64,000 nt of DNA, taken from positions 4,370 to 68,369 of the forward strand of contig DATIWF010000104.1 of the NCBI GenBank assembly GCA_035519535.1, in the 5' to 3' direction. Positions 15,304 through 23,470 of the stretch are shown piece after piece. The translations under genes and the position numbers were made by a program. The notes beneath the pieces are model-generated. The model had not been told where the DNA came from, did not search any database, and was given only the letters and a program-made list of their open reading frames with translations. How positions within the stretch are numbered: the stretch's first letter is position 1; the number at the start of each line of letters is the position of its first letter. The stretch comes from DATEGZ01 sp035519535 (GTDB lineage: Bacteria > Acidobacteriota > Vicinamibacteria > Vicinamibacterales > SCN-69-37).

Positions 15304-16080
15304 ATGGTCGATCTATTCGACGTCCGCCGCCCGCACGAGCCGCGCAAGCGCCGCGGCGTGTTCCTGCTGCCGAGCCTCTTCACGATCGGCAACATGTTCT
15401 GCGGCTACGCGTGCATCGTGTACGCGATGCGCGGCGACCTCGTCACGGCCGCGCCGTTCATCGGCTTCGCGATCGTCCTCGACATGCTCGACGGCCGGAT
15501 GGCGCGGCTCACCAACACGACCAGCGCCTTCGGGGTCGAATTCGACTCGCTGGCCGATGTCATCTCGTTCGGCGTGGCTCCCTCGGTGCTCGCCTATGCC
15601 TGGGGCCTGTCCGAGCTCGGGCGCATTGGTTGGGCCGCCGGCTTCTTCTTCGTCAGTACGGCCGCGATCCGGCTCGCGCGCTTCAACATCCAGTCGGCGA
15701 GCGCGCAGCTCGACAAGCGCTACTTCATCGGCATGCCCGCGCCCGCGGCCGCTGGCGTCGTTGCCGCCACGATCTTCGCGTGGCCGTACCCGGTGTCCGG
15801 CTATCCGCAGGGCGGCGCCGCCGCCATGGTCGTCCTCGTGCCCGCGGCGCTCATGGTCAGCACGTTCCGCTTCCGCAGCTTCAAGACCATCAACTTCGGG
15901 TGGGGTCCGTCGTACCTGCCGCTCATCGGCTTCGCCCTGCTCATCGCGTTCATCACGACCGAGCCGCGCTTGACGCTGCCCGCGCTGGCGTACGGCTATC
16001 TGCTCTCGGCGTTCGTGGAGTTCGCGATCACGCGCCTGCGGGCCCGCCGCGAGGGCCTGCCACCGGCAGCGTCAGCGTGA
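15304..16080 (+). CDS. pssA: CDP-diacylglycerol-serine O-phosphatidyltransferase
   Basis: This 258-residue, multi-pass membrane enzyme contains the CDP-alcohol phosphotransferase signature D-G-x2-A-R-x8-G-x3-D-x3-D as DGRMARLT...FGVEFDSLAD. It makes phosphatidylserine from CDP-diacylglycerol and serine, which the upstream Psd then decarboxylates. The N-terminal RRGVFLLPSLFTIGNMFCGY is typical of the PssA class II family. Its last 53 bp overlap, on the opposite strand, the 3' end of the large sensor kinase gene. Confidence 0.95.
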   Translation: MVDLFDVRRPHEPRKRRGVFLLPSLFTIGNMFCGYACIVYAMRGDLVTAAPFIGFAIVLDMLDGRMARLTNTTSAFGVEFDSLADVISFGVAPSVLAYAWGLSELGRIGWAAGFFFVSTAAIRLARFNIQSASAQLDKRYFIGMPAPAAAGVVAATIFAWPYPVSGYPQGGAAAMVVLVPAALMVSTFRFRSFKTINFGWGPSYLPLIGFALLIAFITTEPRLTLPALAYGYLLSAFVEFAITRLRARREGLPPAASA

Positions 16081-19000
16081 CGATCGTCCCCTTGCCGGGC
16101 GCGCTCGCGATCGACATCGCCCCGCCGCACAGCTCGACATTGCGCTTCGCGTTGGCCAGGCCGAGCCCCGATCCCGCCGTCTTCGTCGAGAAGTAGGGCT
16201 CGAACGCGCGCCGGACGGCCTCCGCGTCCATCCCGACGCCGGTGTCGCTGACGTCCATCGCGATCCGCGAGTTCCACGCTTCCGCGGTAATGCGGACCGT
16301 GCCGCCCTCGGGCATCGCCTGCAGGGCGTTCTCGACGATGTTGGTGAGGGCGCGCGCGACGAGCGTGCGGTCGATCCAGACGGGCGGCAGCGTCGCCGGC
16401 ACGTCGACGTCGATCCGGTGCTTGGACCCGAGGCCCGGCCGGTACGGCGCCACGACCTCCTCGACGACGTCCGCCACGGCCACGGACGCCGGCCGCGCCG
16501 TCGGCTCGGCGGCGAACGTCGAGAACTCGCCCGCGATCTGCCGCAGCAGGCGCACCTGCCGGAGGATCGTCGTCACGCACTGATCAAAGACCGGGCCGAG
16601 CGGCCGGCGCGCGTCCTCGTGCACGCGCTGCAGGTGCTCGGCGGCCAGCTGGATCGGCGTGAGCGGGTTCTTGATCTCGTGGGCGACCTGACGCGCCATC
16701 TGCGCCCACGCCTTGATCTGCTGCGTGCGCGCGAGCTCGGCGCGCTGGGCCGCCAGCGTCTCGGTCATCGTGTTGAAGTCGTCGACGAGCCGACGGAGCT
16801 CGTCCGCGGTATCCGCGACGATGCGGACGTCGAGGCGGCCGGCCGCGATCTGGCGCGCCGCGCGAGTCAGGCGCGCGACCGGATCCGAGATTCGACCGGC
16901 GACCGACGCGCCCAGCCCGGCGGCAAACAGCACGACGACGACCGCGCCGACGAGCACGCCGCGGTTGAGCTCGTCGATTTCGCGCTCGATCTCGCGCTGC
17001 CGGAGGGCGAGCGGGACGCTGAGCACGGCATCGCGCCCGCGCCCGGGCACGGGCGCCGCGGCGACGAGATACTGAAACGATCCCAGCCGGTCGGGCACGA
17101 CGAACGCCGGCGCGCGGTTGAGGGCAATCGCGCGGTAGGCGGCGGCCGGGGTGCGCACCGGCAGCAGCCCCGAGTCGAAGAGGTCGCGCTGGCTGGTCGC
17201 GACGAGCCGCGGGCCGTCGAACAGGTTGACGTCCTGGCCGATCACCTGGCCGATCCAGACCATGACGTCGTCGCTCGGGCCTTGCGACTGATCGGGCTGA
17301 GGCGCGGCGGCCGAGAGCTCCTCGAAGACGCGCCGCGCCACGGTCACGACGCTGGCGGCCTCGGATTCGACGTCCGCGCGGAACTTCGCCGTCATGTACG
17401 ACCCGAAGGCGAGCGCCAGCATGAGCACCGGACCGACGGCCGCGAGCACGAAGAACAGAAACAGCTTGCGGTAGAAGCTCGTGCGGATCTCGCGAAAGAG
17501 CGCGCCGAGCGGCAGGTCGCGACCCCGCCGGAACGGCGCGTACGCGGTCGCGCCGAGCAGGAAGGCGACGAAGATCGCCGCGGTGAGCGCCGCGGCCTCC
17601 GAAAGCCGGGTCGCATGCTCGAACATGGTGGACACCGGGTAGCCCAGCGCGTAGATGCGGCCGCGGTCGCTGCCAAAGCGCACGCGGTACACGCGATCAC
17701 CGGCGGGCAGCGTCGTCCAGAACGGGTCGCGCGACCGCGTCAGGCGGTCCGCGAGGTCCCGGGCAATCGGCCAGGCGACGCGGCCCGACGCAAACACCGG
17801 ATGCAGGCTCCAGCCGTACACGACCACCTGCAGATCGGCGATGCGCGGCCCGATCGTCGCGTCCGCCAGCCCGAGCACGTCCGAGTACGGGTTGGCCGAA
17901 GATACAAAGGGCAGGGTCCGATAGTCCGGTGCCACATGCACGACCACGGCGCCGAGCATCCGGCCGGTGCTGTCGCAGAGCGCCCGCTCGGCGTGGAGCA
18001 GGTTACGGTCCTCGGCGCCGAAGCGCTTCACCTCGCCAAAGACACCCCACGTGCAGCCCGTACCCGACCAGGCCGTCGTCGCGGTGCTGTAGATGTACTC
18101 GGGCAGGTTGAGGGCGAAGCGGCTGACGAGCACGCGGCTCGCGTCGTAGAGCTCGACGCTGGACGTCACGCGGCCGCGCGACAGGCTCGTCTGACTCCAC
18201 ACGCGGAAGGCCTTCTGCGAGGACACCAGGCGCGCGGGCGGGGCCGGCGCGGAGACCAGCGCGACGAGCTCCGGAATGCTATCCAGCTCGCGCTGCACCT
18301 GCTCGAGCTGCGCCCGCAGCTCCTGCGGATAGTTCTCCGTCGCCGGCGCGTAGTCCTGATCGATGAGCGTCCGCGAGGTGAGGTCGGCGTAGAACGTCGC
18401 GATCGGATAGAGGACGATCGTCGGCAGGAAGAGCGCCCCGAACAAGAGCACGAGCCGCATCGCCTGCGTCGTGTGCCGGTAGTACCGGCGCACGGAAGCC
18501 GAAAACAGCGCGAAGCCCGCGGCGCTCGCCCCGACGCCGAGCACGCCGGCCCACGGCACGGCGTCGGCCGTGGCGCGGAGCACGAGCACCGCGACGGTCG
18601 GCAGCAGCCACAGCGCGACGGCCAGGAGCGCCGTGCCCGGCCGGCGCCACGACACGCGCCATCGTCCCGCCACGACGGCGAGCAGCGTCGCGACGGCCCA
18701 GTACAAGGCGAGCTGAAAGAGGATCAAGCTCGCGAGCGACATCAAGTTGTTCGCGTCGATGGGGAACAGCGGGTACTGCCAGCGATCGAGCGACGGCACG
18801 ACGACGCGCTGCCGGAAGACGAAGGTGAGGAGCGTCAGCGTTCCGGCGGCGACGAGGCCAGCGAGCAGGTGTTCTGCGACGAACATGACCGGGGTGCGCG
18901 CCGCGTCGCGGCGGGCGAGGCGCCGCCACCACCACGCCCCCGGCAGGAGCGCCACGAGCCCGATCGCGGCGAGCGCCGTGATGAGGTAGTCGACCGCGGC

Positions 19001-19912
19001 CGGCGCGGCCATCCGCGCGGCGAGCACCTGGAGGGCGAGCGCGGCCGCGACGAGAATCGCACCCGCCGCGAGCGACCAGCCGACGAACGCCCCGACGGCC
19101 CGCGAACGCGCCCGTCGCTCGAGCAGCGGACCGGTCGCGAGCAGGGCGGCGCACACGAGCGGGAGCAGCGCCATCGCGACGGCCCGCCGGCGAAAGGCCT
19201 GGCGCTCGGCCGTCAGCGCATCGACCGAATACCAGACGTCGAGCAGCGGCGCGCCCGACGCGTCGGCGATCCGAAAGGTCGTCGGCAGGCGCACGGTGCC
19301 CGCCCCGCCGAGCAACGCCGCCGGCGTGGCCGAGACGGGGCCGAACGACGTCGTCACCTGCCAGAGCGGCGCGGCTGATGCGGCGTGGACCGCGGGCGCG
19401 AGAATCGTCTCCGCCACCGCCACGCCCACGCGCTTGCCGTCGAATTCGATCGGCTCGACGGCGACGAGGCGCAGCCCGCCGAATCCCTGCGCGACGAACA
19501 GCGCCGACGGCCCCGCGAGCCGATCGGGGGGCAGGTCTTCGGCCGGCCCCTCGCTCCACGCGAGGACCCGATACGTGCCGCGCGGTCCGGCGGCGACGTA
19601 GGCGGTCGCCGAGATCCGTTCGGTGCCGTTGTCGGCCACGAGCGCCATCAACCGCGAGAACAGGGTGCTGAGCTGGTCGCGCTCGGTGTTCGCGCTCTCG
19701 ATGAGCGCGCCCTCCTGCGAGACGCGCCGGGCGAGCGACTGGACTTCGCGCGTGCGCGCGTCGACGTTCGCGCGCACCTCGGCCTCGAGCCGGCGGCCGG
19801 CGGCCTGCTCGCTGAGCCCGAAGCGGAGGCCTTCCCAGGCGACGCCGATCGCCAGGAAAAGCAGCGCGATCGCGAAGGCCGTGCCGAAGAGTCGCCGTGG
19901 AGAGATCTGCAC
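16028..19912 (-). CDS. Large NtrY-like membrane sensor histidine kinase
   Basis: The protein is 1294 residues, far longer than usual NtrY (about 700-750). An N-terminal helix (GTAFAIALLFLAIGVAW) precedes an extracytoplasmic domain. About eight closely spaced membrane helices follow between residues ~245 and 530, then a second extracytoplasmic region, two more helices near 790-850, a third sensor loop and another helix (VGAVVVVLFAAGLGASVAG). A HAMP domain comes next. The kinase core has phospho-acceptor His1078 in VAHEIKNPLTPIQL, N-box NIVENALQAMPEG, and G boxes DTGVGMD and GSGLGLANAKRNV. No response regulator adjoins it. Nitrogen or sigma-54 signalling is suggested by the kinase class, but the input is unknown. 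Confidence 0.88.
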   Translation of the reverse strand: MQISPRRLFGTAFAIALLFLAIGVAWEGLRFGLSEQAAGRRLEAEVRANVDARTREVQSLARRVSQEGALIESANTERDQLSTLFSRLMALVADNGTERISATAYVAAGPRGTYRVLAWSEGPAEDLPPDRLAGPSALFVAQGFGGLRLVAVEPIEFDGKRVGVAVAETILAPAVHAASAAPLWQVTTSFGPVSATPAALLGGAGTVRLPTTFRIADASGAPLLDVWYSVDALTAERQAFRRRAVAMALLPLVCAALLATGPLLERRARSRAVGAFVGWSLAAGAILVAAALALQVLAARMAAPAAVDYLITALAAIGLVALLPGAWWWRRLARRDAARTPVMFVAEHLLAGLVAAGTLTLLTFVFRQRVVVPSLDRWQYPLFPIDANNLMSLASLILFQLALYWAVATLLAVVAGRWRVSWRRPGTALLAVALWLLPTVAVLVLRATADAVPWAGVLGVGASAAGFALFSASVRRYYRHTTQAMRLVLLFGALFLPTIVLYPIATFYADLTSRTLIDQDYAPATENYPQELRAQLEQVQRELDSIPELVALVSAPAPPARLVSSQKAFRVWSQTSLSRGRVTSSVELYDASRVLVSRFALNLPEYIYSTATTAWSGTGCTWGVFGEVKRFGAEDRNLLHAERALCDSTGRMLGAVVVHVAPDYRTLPFVSSANPYSDVLGLADATIGPRIADLQVVVYGWSLHPVFASGRVAWPIARDLADRLTRSRDPFWTTLPAGDRVYRVRFGSDRGRIYALGYPVSTMFEHATRLSEAAALTAAIFVAFLLGATAYAPFRRGRDLPLGALFREIRTSFYRKLFLFFVLAAVGPVLMLALAFGSYMTAKFRADVESEAASVVTVARRVFEELSAAAPQPDQSQGPSDDVMVWIGQVIGQDVNLFDGPRLVATSQRDLFDSGLLPVRTPAAAYRAIALNRAPAFVVPDRLGSFQYLVAAAPVPGRGRDAVLSVPLALRQREIEREIDELNRGVLVGAVVVVLFAAGLGASVAGRISDPVARLTRAARQIAAGRLDVRIVADTADELRRLVDDFNTMTETLAAQRAELARTQQIKAWAQMARQVAHEIKNPLTPIQLAAEHLQRVHEDARRPLGPVFDQCVTTILRQVRLLRQIAGEFSTFAAEPTARPASVAVADVVEEVVAPYRPGLGSKHRIDVDVPATLPPVWIDRTLVARALTNIVENALQAMPEGGTVRITAEAWNSRIAMDVSDTGVGMDAEAVRRAFEPYFSTKTAGSGLGLANAKRNVELCGGAMSIASAPGKGTIVTLTLPVAGPRGGPAGA

Positions 19913-19984
19913 CGAAGGTCGCGTTTATCGCATCGGGCGGGGCATCGAGCTGAGGATACCAGAACTGCACAAAAAGCCGGATGC

Positions 19985-19990
19985 TATACT
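19985..19990 (+). promoter_or_regulatory. -10 box TATACT before the 20028 membrane-protein gene
   Basis: TATACT lies 37 bp upstream of the ATG in the 115-bp divergent gap between the sensor kinase and this gene. No good -35 is apparent, so this is tentative. Confidence 0.35.
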
Positions 19991-20027
19991 CGCGGGTTGG
20001 GGCCGTGGTGCGGCGCCCCGTGTGCGC

Positions 20028-21035
20028 ATGGCCTCCTCGCTCCCGCTTCGGGCGGCACTGAAACACGGCGCGCTCATCACCGCCGCGAACTGGCCGGTCG
20101 TCCTGATCGAGTTCGTCCTCGAGTCCTTGTACAAATTCGCGCTCGTCGTCCCGGTCGTGGGCGGCGCGTTCATGGTCGCGGTGCTGCTCGGCGAGGACCT
20201 GGGCATGATCTTCGGCCAGGGCGTCCGGGCGGCCGCCGATCTGATCGTCGGGTCGCTCGCCACGGCGCCGGCGGCGCTCCTCAGCTTTTTCGGCGCGCTC
20301 ACGCTCGTCGCCCTCGGCGGCAGCATCGTGATGTACATCGTCAAGGGCGGCACGCTGTGGGTGCTCGTGGCGAGCGAGCGCGTCGCCGGCGACCTTCACC
20401 GCGGGCCGATCCACCTCGACGCGCTGCGCCGCGCCTACGCGTACGATCTGGCGACGCTGCTGGAGCGCACGCGCCGCTTCGGCCGGCGGTCGGCGCTCCT
20501 CGCCGCCGGCCTGGGGCTCTCGTACCTCGCGATCGGCTGGGGCTACGTCTTCGCCCTGACGATGTCGTTTCACGTCGCGGCGGAGACCACCTGGACGCCC
20601 GCCTGGCCGCTGCTCGTGCTGCTGGCAACGAGCACGAGCGTCATCGCGGTCGCGGCGGTGAATCTCGGCTTCGATCTGCTCCGAGTGATCGTCATCACCG
20701 ACGACTGTCGCATCCGCACGGCCCTCGCCAGGCTGCGCGCGTTCCTCGTCGCCGATTCGCGGCAGGTCCTCGGAATCTTCGGCGTCATCGGCGCGCTCGT
20801 CGCGCTGGCCATGGCCGTGTCGGTCGTGGCCACGGCCGGTCTGGCCTTCGTCGCCTGGGTGCCCGTCGCGTCGCTCATCGCCGTGCCGCTCCAGGTGGCC
20901 GCCTGGCTGGTACGCGGCATCGTCTTCCAGTACGTCGGCCTGACCGGGCTCTCTGCCTACCAGACGCAATACCGCCGCTTCGCCGATCCGGATAGCCGTC
21001 CGCTCACCACACCACTTTGGGTGCAACGCGCATGA
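20028..21035 (+). CDS. Polytopic membrane protein of unknown function
   Basis: I start this gene at ATG 20028, giving 335 residues. The protein has about six hydrophobic helices (for example FALVVPVVGGAFMVAVLLG, ALLSFFGALTLVALGGSIVMYIV, WPLLVLLATSTSVIAVAAV, VIGALVALAMAVSVVATAG) with charged cytoplasmic loops between them (VASERVAGDLHRG, DCRIRTALARLRAF). I do not recognise a named family. The stop overlaps the start of the next gene (ATGA at 21032-21035), so it is co-translated with an aminotransferase. No catalytic motif is visible. Confidence 0.7.
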   Translation: MASSLPLRAALKHGALITAANWPVVLIEFVLESLYKFALVVPVVGGAFMVAVLLGEDLGMIFGQGVRAAADLIVGSLATAPAALLSFFGALTLVALGGSIVMYIVKGGTLWVLVASERVAGDLHRGPIHLDALRRAYAYDLATLLERTRRFGRRSALLAAGLGLSYLAIGWGYVFALTMSFHVAAETTWTPAWPLLVLLATSTSVIAVAAVNLGFDLLRVIVITDDCRIRTALARLRAFLVADSRQVLGIFGVIGALVALAMAVSVVATAGLAFVAWVPVASLIAVPLQVAAWLVRGIVFQYVGLTGLSAYQTQYRRFADPDSRPLTTPLWVQRA

Positions 21036-22273
21036 CACAGTACGAGACGTTCTTCTCCACCGCGGGCCAGTCCATGCGCGAATCCATGATTCGCAAGATG
21101 GGCGCCGTCGTCGCACAAGCCCGCGACATGATTTCCTTCGCACCCGGCTATCCCGCCGAGGACGCGTTCCCGTGGGAGCCCTTTGCCGAGATCGCGCGCG
21201 AGCTTCTGTCGGGCGACGACGGATCGGTGCTCCAGTACGGACCGACGCGTGGGTACAAACCGCTCCGCGACGTCATCCTGGGCCTCATGGGGGAGCGCCA
21301 TGTGACGGCATCGGGCGCGGGCGTCGTCGTCACGACGGGATCGCAGCAGGGGCTCGGCCTGGTGGCGCGCGTCCTGCTCGATCCCGGCGACGTCGCACTG
21401 CTCGAGCTGCCGTCGTATACGGGCGCGATCACCGCCTTTCGGAGCGTCGGTGCGTCGCTCGTCGGCGTGCGCCAGGACGCGGACGGCATCAATCTCGACG
21501 AGCTCGATCGCACGGTGATGACGCTGCGCGCCGAGGGCCGCCGCGTGAAGTTCTTGTACGTCGTCCCGAACTTCCAGAACCCGACCGGCCTGCTGCTGGC
21601 CCTGGCCAAGCGGCCGCGGCTGCTCGAATGGGCCGAACGGCGCGACGTCCTCATCGTGGAGGACGATCCGTATCGCGACCTGTGGTTCCCCGACATCGCT
21701 CACGAATCCGACACCCGGCCGATTGCCGCGGACGACTCCCGCGGGCGTGTCATCTATCTCAGCAGCTTCTCGAAGACGCTTGCGCCCGGTCTGCGCGTCG
21801 CGTGGCTGCACGCGCCCGAACCGGTCGCCGCCAAGCTCGAGCTCGCCAAGCAAGCCGACGACCTCTGCACGGGCGGCCTCGACCAACGCATCGTCTACGA
21901 GGCATGCAAGCGCGGCGTGCTGGCCGCAAACCTGCCGAAATTGCGCAGCCACTACCAGCACAAGCGCGACGCGATGGTCAAAGCGCTGCATCACCATCTG
22001 GCCGGCGCGCTCACGTGGCCGGACCCGCGCGGCGGGTTCTTTCTGTGGGGCAAGCTCACCGGCGCGCTGCAGAGCGACGCGCTGCTCGAGCACGCGCAGA
22101 AGCGCGGCGTCGTCTTCGTCACCGGTTCCGCGTTCTTCGTGGATGGCGGCGGGCAGCAGCACCTGCGGCTGTGTTTTTCGGCGCCCGCGCCCGACCGGAT
22201 TGCAGAGGGCGTCGCGCGGCTCGCGGCCGCGGTGGCGGATGCCTCGGCTATTTCGGCCGCGACAGCGCGGTAA
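21032..22273 (+). CDS. PLP-dependent aminotransferase (2-aminoadipate / MocR-type class I)
   Basis: The protein is 413 residues from the overlapping ATG. It has class I/II aminotransferase marks: QYGPTRGYKPLRDVI, the TTGSQQGLGLVARVLLDPGD segment, the PLP-binding NFQNPTG, EDDPYRDL, and the Schiff-base lysine in YLSSFSKTLAPGLRVAW. The closest known types are LysN-like 2-aminoadipate, aromatic or branched-chain aminotransferases. No helix-turn-helix domain precedes it, so it is an enzyme and not a MocR regulator. Its last 26 bp overlap the end of the beta-propeller gene on the other strand. Confidence 0.88.
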   Translation: MTQYETFFSTAGQSMRESMIRKMGAVVAQARDMISFAPGYPAEDAFPWEPFAEIARELLSGDDGSVLQYGPTRGYKPLRDVILGLMGERHVTASGAGVVVTTGSQQGLGLVARVLLDPGDVALLELPSYTGAITAFRSVGASLVGVRQDADGINLDELDRTVMTLRAEGRRVKFLYVVPNFQNPTGLLLALAKRPRLLEWAERRDVLIVEDDPYRDLWFPDIAHESDTRPIAADDSRGRVIYLSSFSKTLAPGLRVAWLHAPEPVAAKLELAKQADDLCTGGLDQRIVYEACKRGVLAANLPKLRSHYQHKRDAMVKALHHHLAGALTWPDPRGGFFLWGKLTGALQSDALLEHAQKRGVVFVTGSAFFVDGGGQQHLRLCFSAPAPDRIAEGVARLAAAVADASAISAATAR

Positions 22274-23396
22274 GCGTCCGCTCGTCCTGCAGCGACGAGG
22301 TCACGAGGAACGCCCGGCGCCCGTCTGGCCCGGCAGCCACACCCTCGAGCCGGTGAAAGAACCCGGGCGGCGCGTCGGGCGGCGCCGGGAACGGCACGAC
22401 CTTCGCCGGCTTGCACGTCTTCGCCGGACACGACAGGAGATCCCCAGAAGCCAGCGGCACCGCCAGCAGATCCGACAGCAGGAGCAGGCCGGGCACGGCA
22501 CGGGCTCCGAGCGGCTGCTGCCAGCGTTGCGACCCGCTTGCGGCGTCGAGCGCGCGGACGGTGTTGTCGAGCAGCGCGACGTACAGGTGCGCGGCGTCGG
22601 CGACGGGCGGTCCGACGACGGCGGCGCGCGCCCGAAAATCCCAGAGCCACTGCCCGCGCCGATCCTCGCGCGCGTGCACGTAGCCGTCCGATCCGCCGAA
22701 GTAGACGCGGCCGTTCGCGGCGAGCATCGGTCCGATCTGAAAGCCGAGCGGCGGCGTCCGCCAGACCTCCTCTGGCGCCTTGATGTCGAGGCACATGAGC
22801 GTCGTGTCCTCGAGGCCGGCGACGAGCCGATCGCCGTTGACGACCGGACCACTCGCGATCGGCGCCGGCAGGACGTGCTCCCACAGCCGCGCGCCGTCGG
22901 CCGCGCGGTAGGCGCGAAGCGTGCTCTTCGCCGCAACGAAGAGCCATCCCGAGCGCCAGATCAACGCGCCGGCCGGCGACGGCGTGTCGTCCTGCCAGCG
23001 CACGGCGCCGCTCTCCTCGTCGAGCGCGCTCACCCGGTCCGAAGTGGCGACGAACACCAGGTGATCGCCCGCGACGGGTTGAGCGATGGGCGAGAGCCGT
23101 GAGGTCCAGGCCTCCTTGCCTTCTTCGGCAGTGCGCGCGACTAGCGGGGCCGTACTGCCGCCGACCAGGACGAGCGTGTCGGTCGCCGCAAGCTCGACCG
23201 GCCCAGCCGACCCGAGCGCCTGGCGCCAGATCAGGGCGAACGCGGGCGCCGGGGCCGCGGCCGGCGTCGTGGCGGGCGTCGGCGTCGGCGTGGGTACGGA
23301 CTGCCCGGACGACGTCGTCTGCTGTGCCGCGAGGGGTAGCGTCAACCCAAGCGCGAGGAACGGACCCCAACATCTTGTGGCTGGTCCGAGTGGCAC
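22248..23396 (-). CDS. Exported PQQ-type beta-propeller protein (BamB-like repeats)
   Basis: With GTG 23396 as start the product is 382 residues. It has a signal peptide (WGPFLALGLTLPLAAQQ) and a Thr/Pro-rich linker (TPTPTPATT). Seven or so PQQ-like blades follow, recognisable as 'hydrophobic-W-G/V-x-L-D-x-x-x-G-x-x-x-W' (RVSALDEESGAVRWQ, LRAYRAADGARLWEH, YVALLDNTVRALDAASGSQRW). Such propellers serve as scaffolds, as in BamB, or as dehydrogenases. No catalytic quinone ligands are evident here, so scaffold is more likely. A -10-like TATTAT lies 6 bp before the start. Confidence 0.72.
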   Translation of the reverse strand: MPLGPATRCWGPFLALGLTLPLAAQQTTSSGQSVPTPTPTPATTPAAAPAPAFALIWRQALGSAGPVELAATDTLVLVGGSTAPLVARTAEEGKEAWTSRLSPIAQPVAGDHLVFVATSDRVSALDEESGAVRWQDDTPSPAGALIWRSGWLFVAAKSTLRAYRAADGARLWEHVLPAPIASGPVVNGDRLVAGLEDTTLMCLDIKAPEEVWRTPPLGFQIGPMLAANGRVYFGGSDGYVHAREDRRGQWLWDFRARAAVVGPPVADAAHLYVALLDNTVRALDAASGSQRWQQPLGARAVPGLLLLSDLLAVPLASGDLLSCPAKTCKPAKVVPFPAPPDAPPGFFHRLEGVAAGPDGRRAFLVTSSLQDERTLTALSRPK

Positions 23397-23401
23397 ACGC
23401 T

Positions 23402-23408
23402 TATAATA
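23402..23408. promoter_or_regulatory. Shared bidirectional -10 (TATAAT forward, TATTAT reverse)
   Basis: TATAAT on the plus strand (23402-23407) faces guaA, 63 bp before its start. The same bases read on the minus strand give TATTAT (23408-23403), ending 6 bp before the GTG of the beta-propeller gene. One A/T-rich box may therefore nucleate both divergent transcripts. Neither direction has a clear -35. Confidence 0.45.
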
Positions 23409-23470
23409 GCGACAAACTCTGCGGGCTCCGGCCTCGTCCTTGCAGAGTCTTTCTGATCCAGCAGCCGCGC

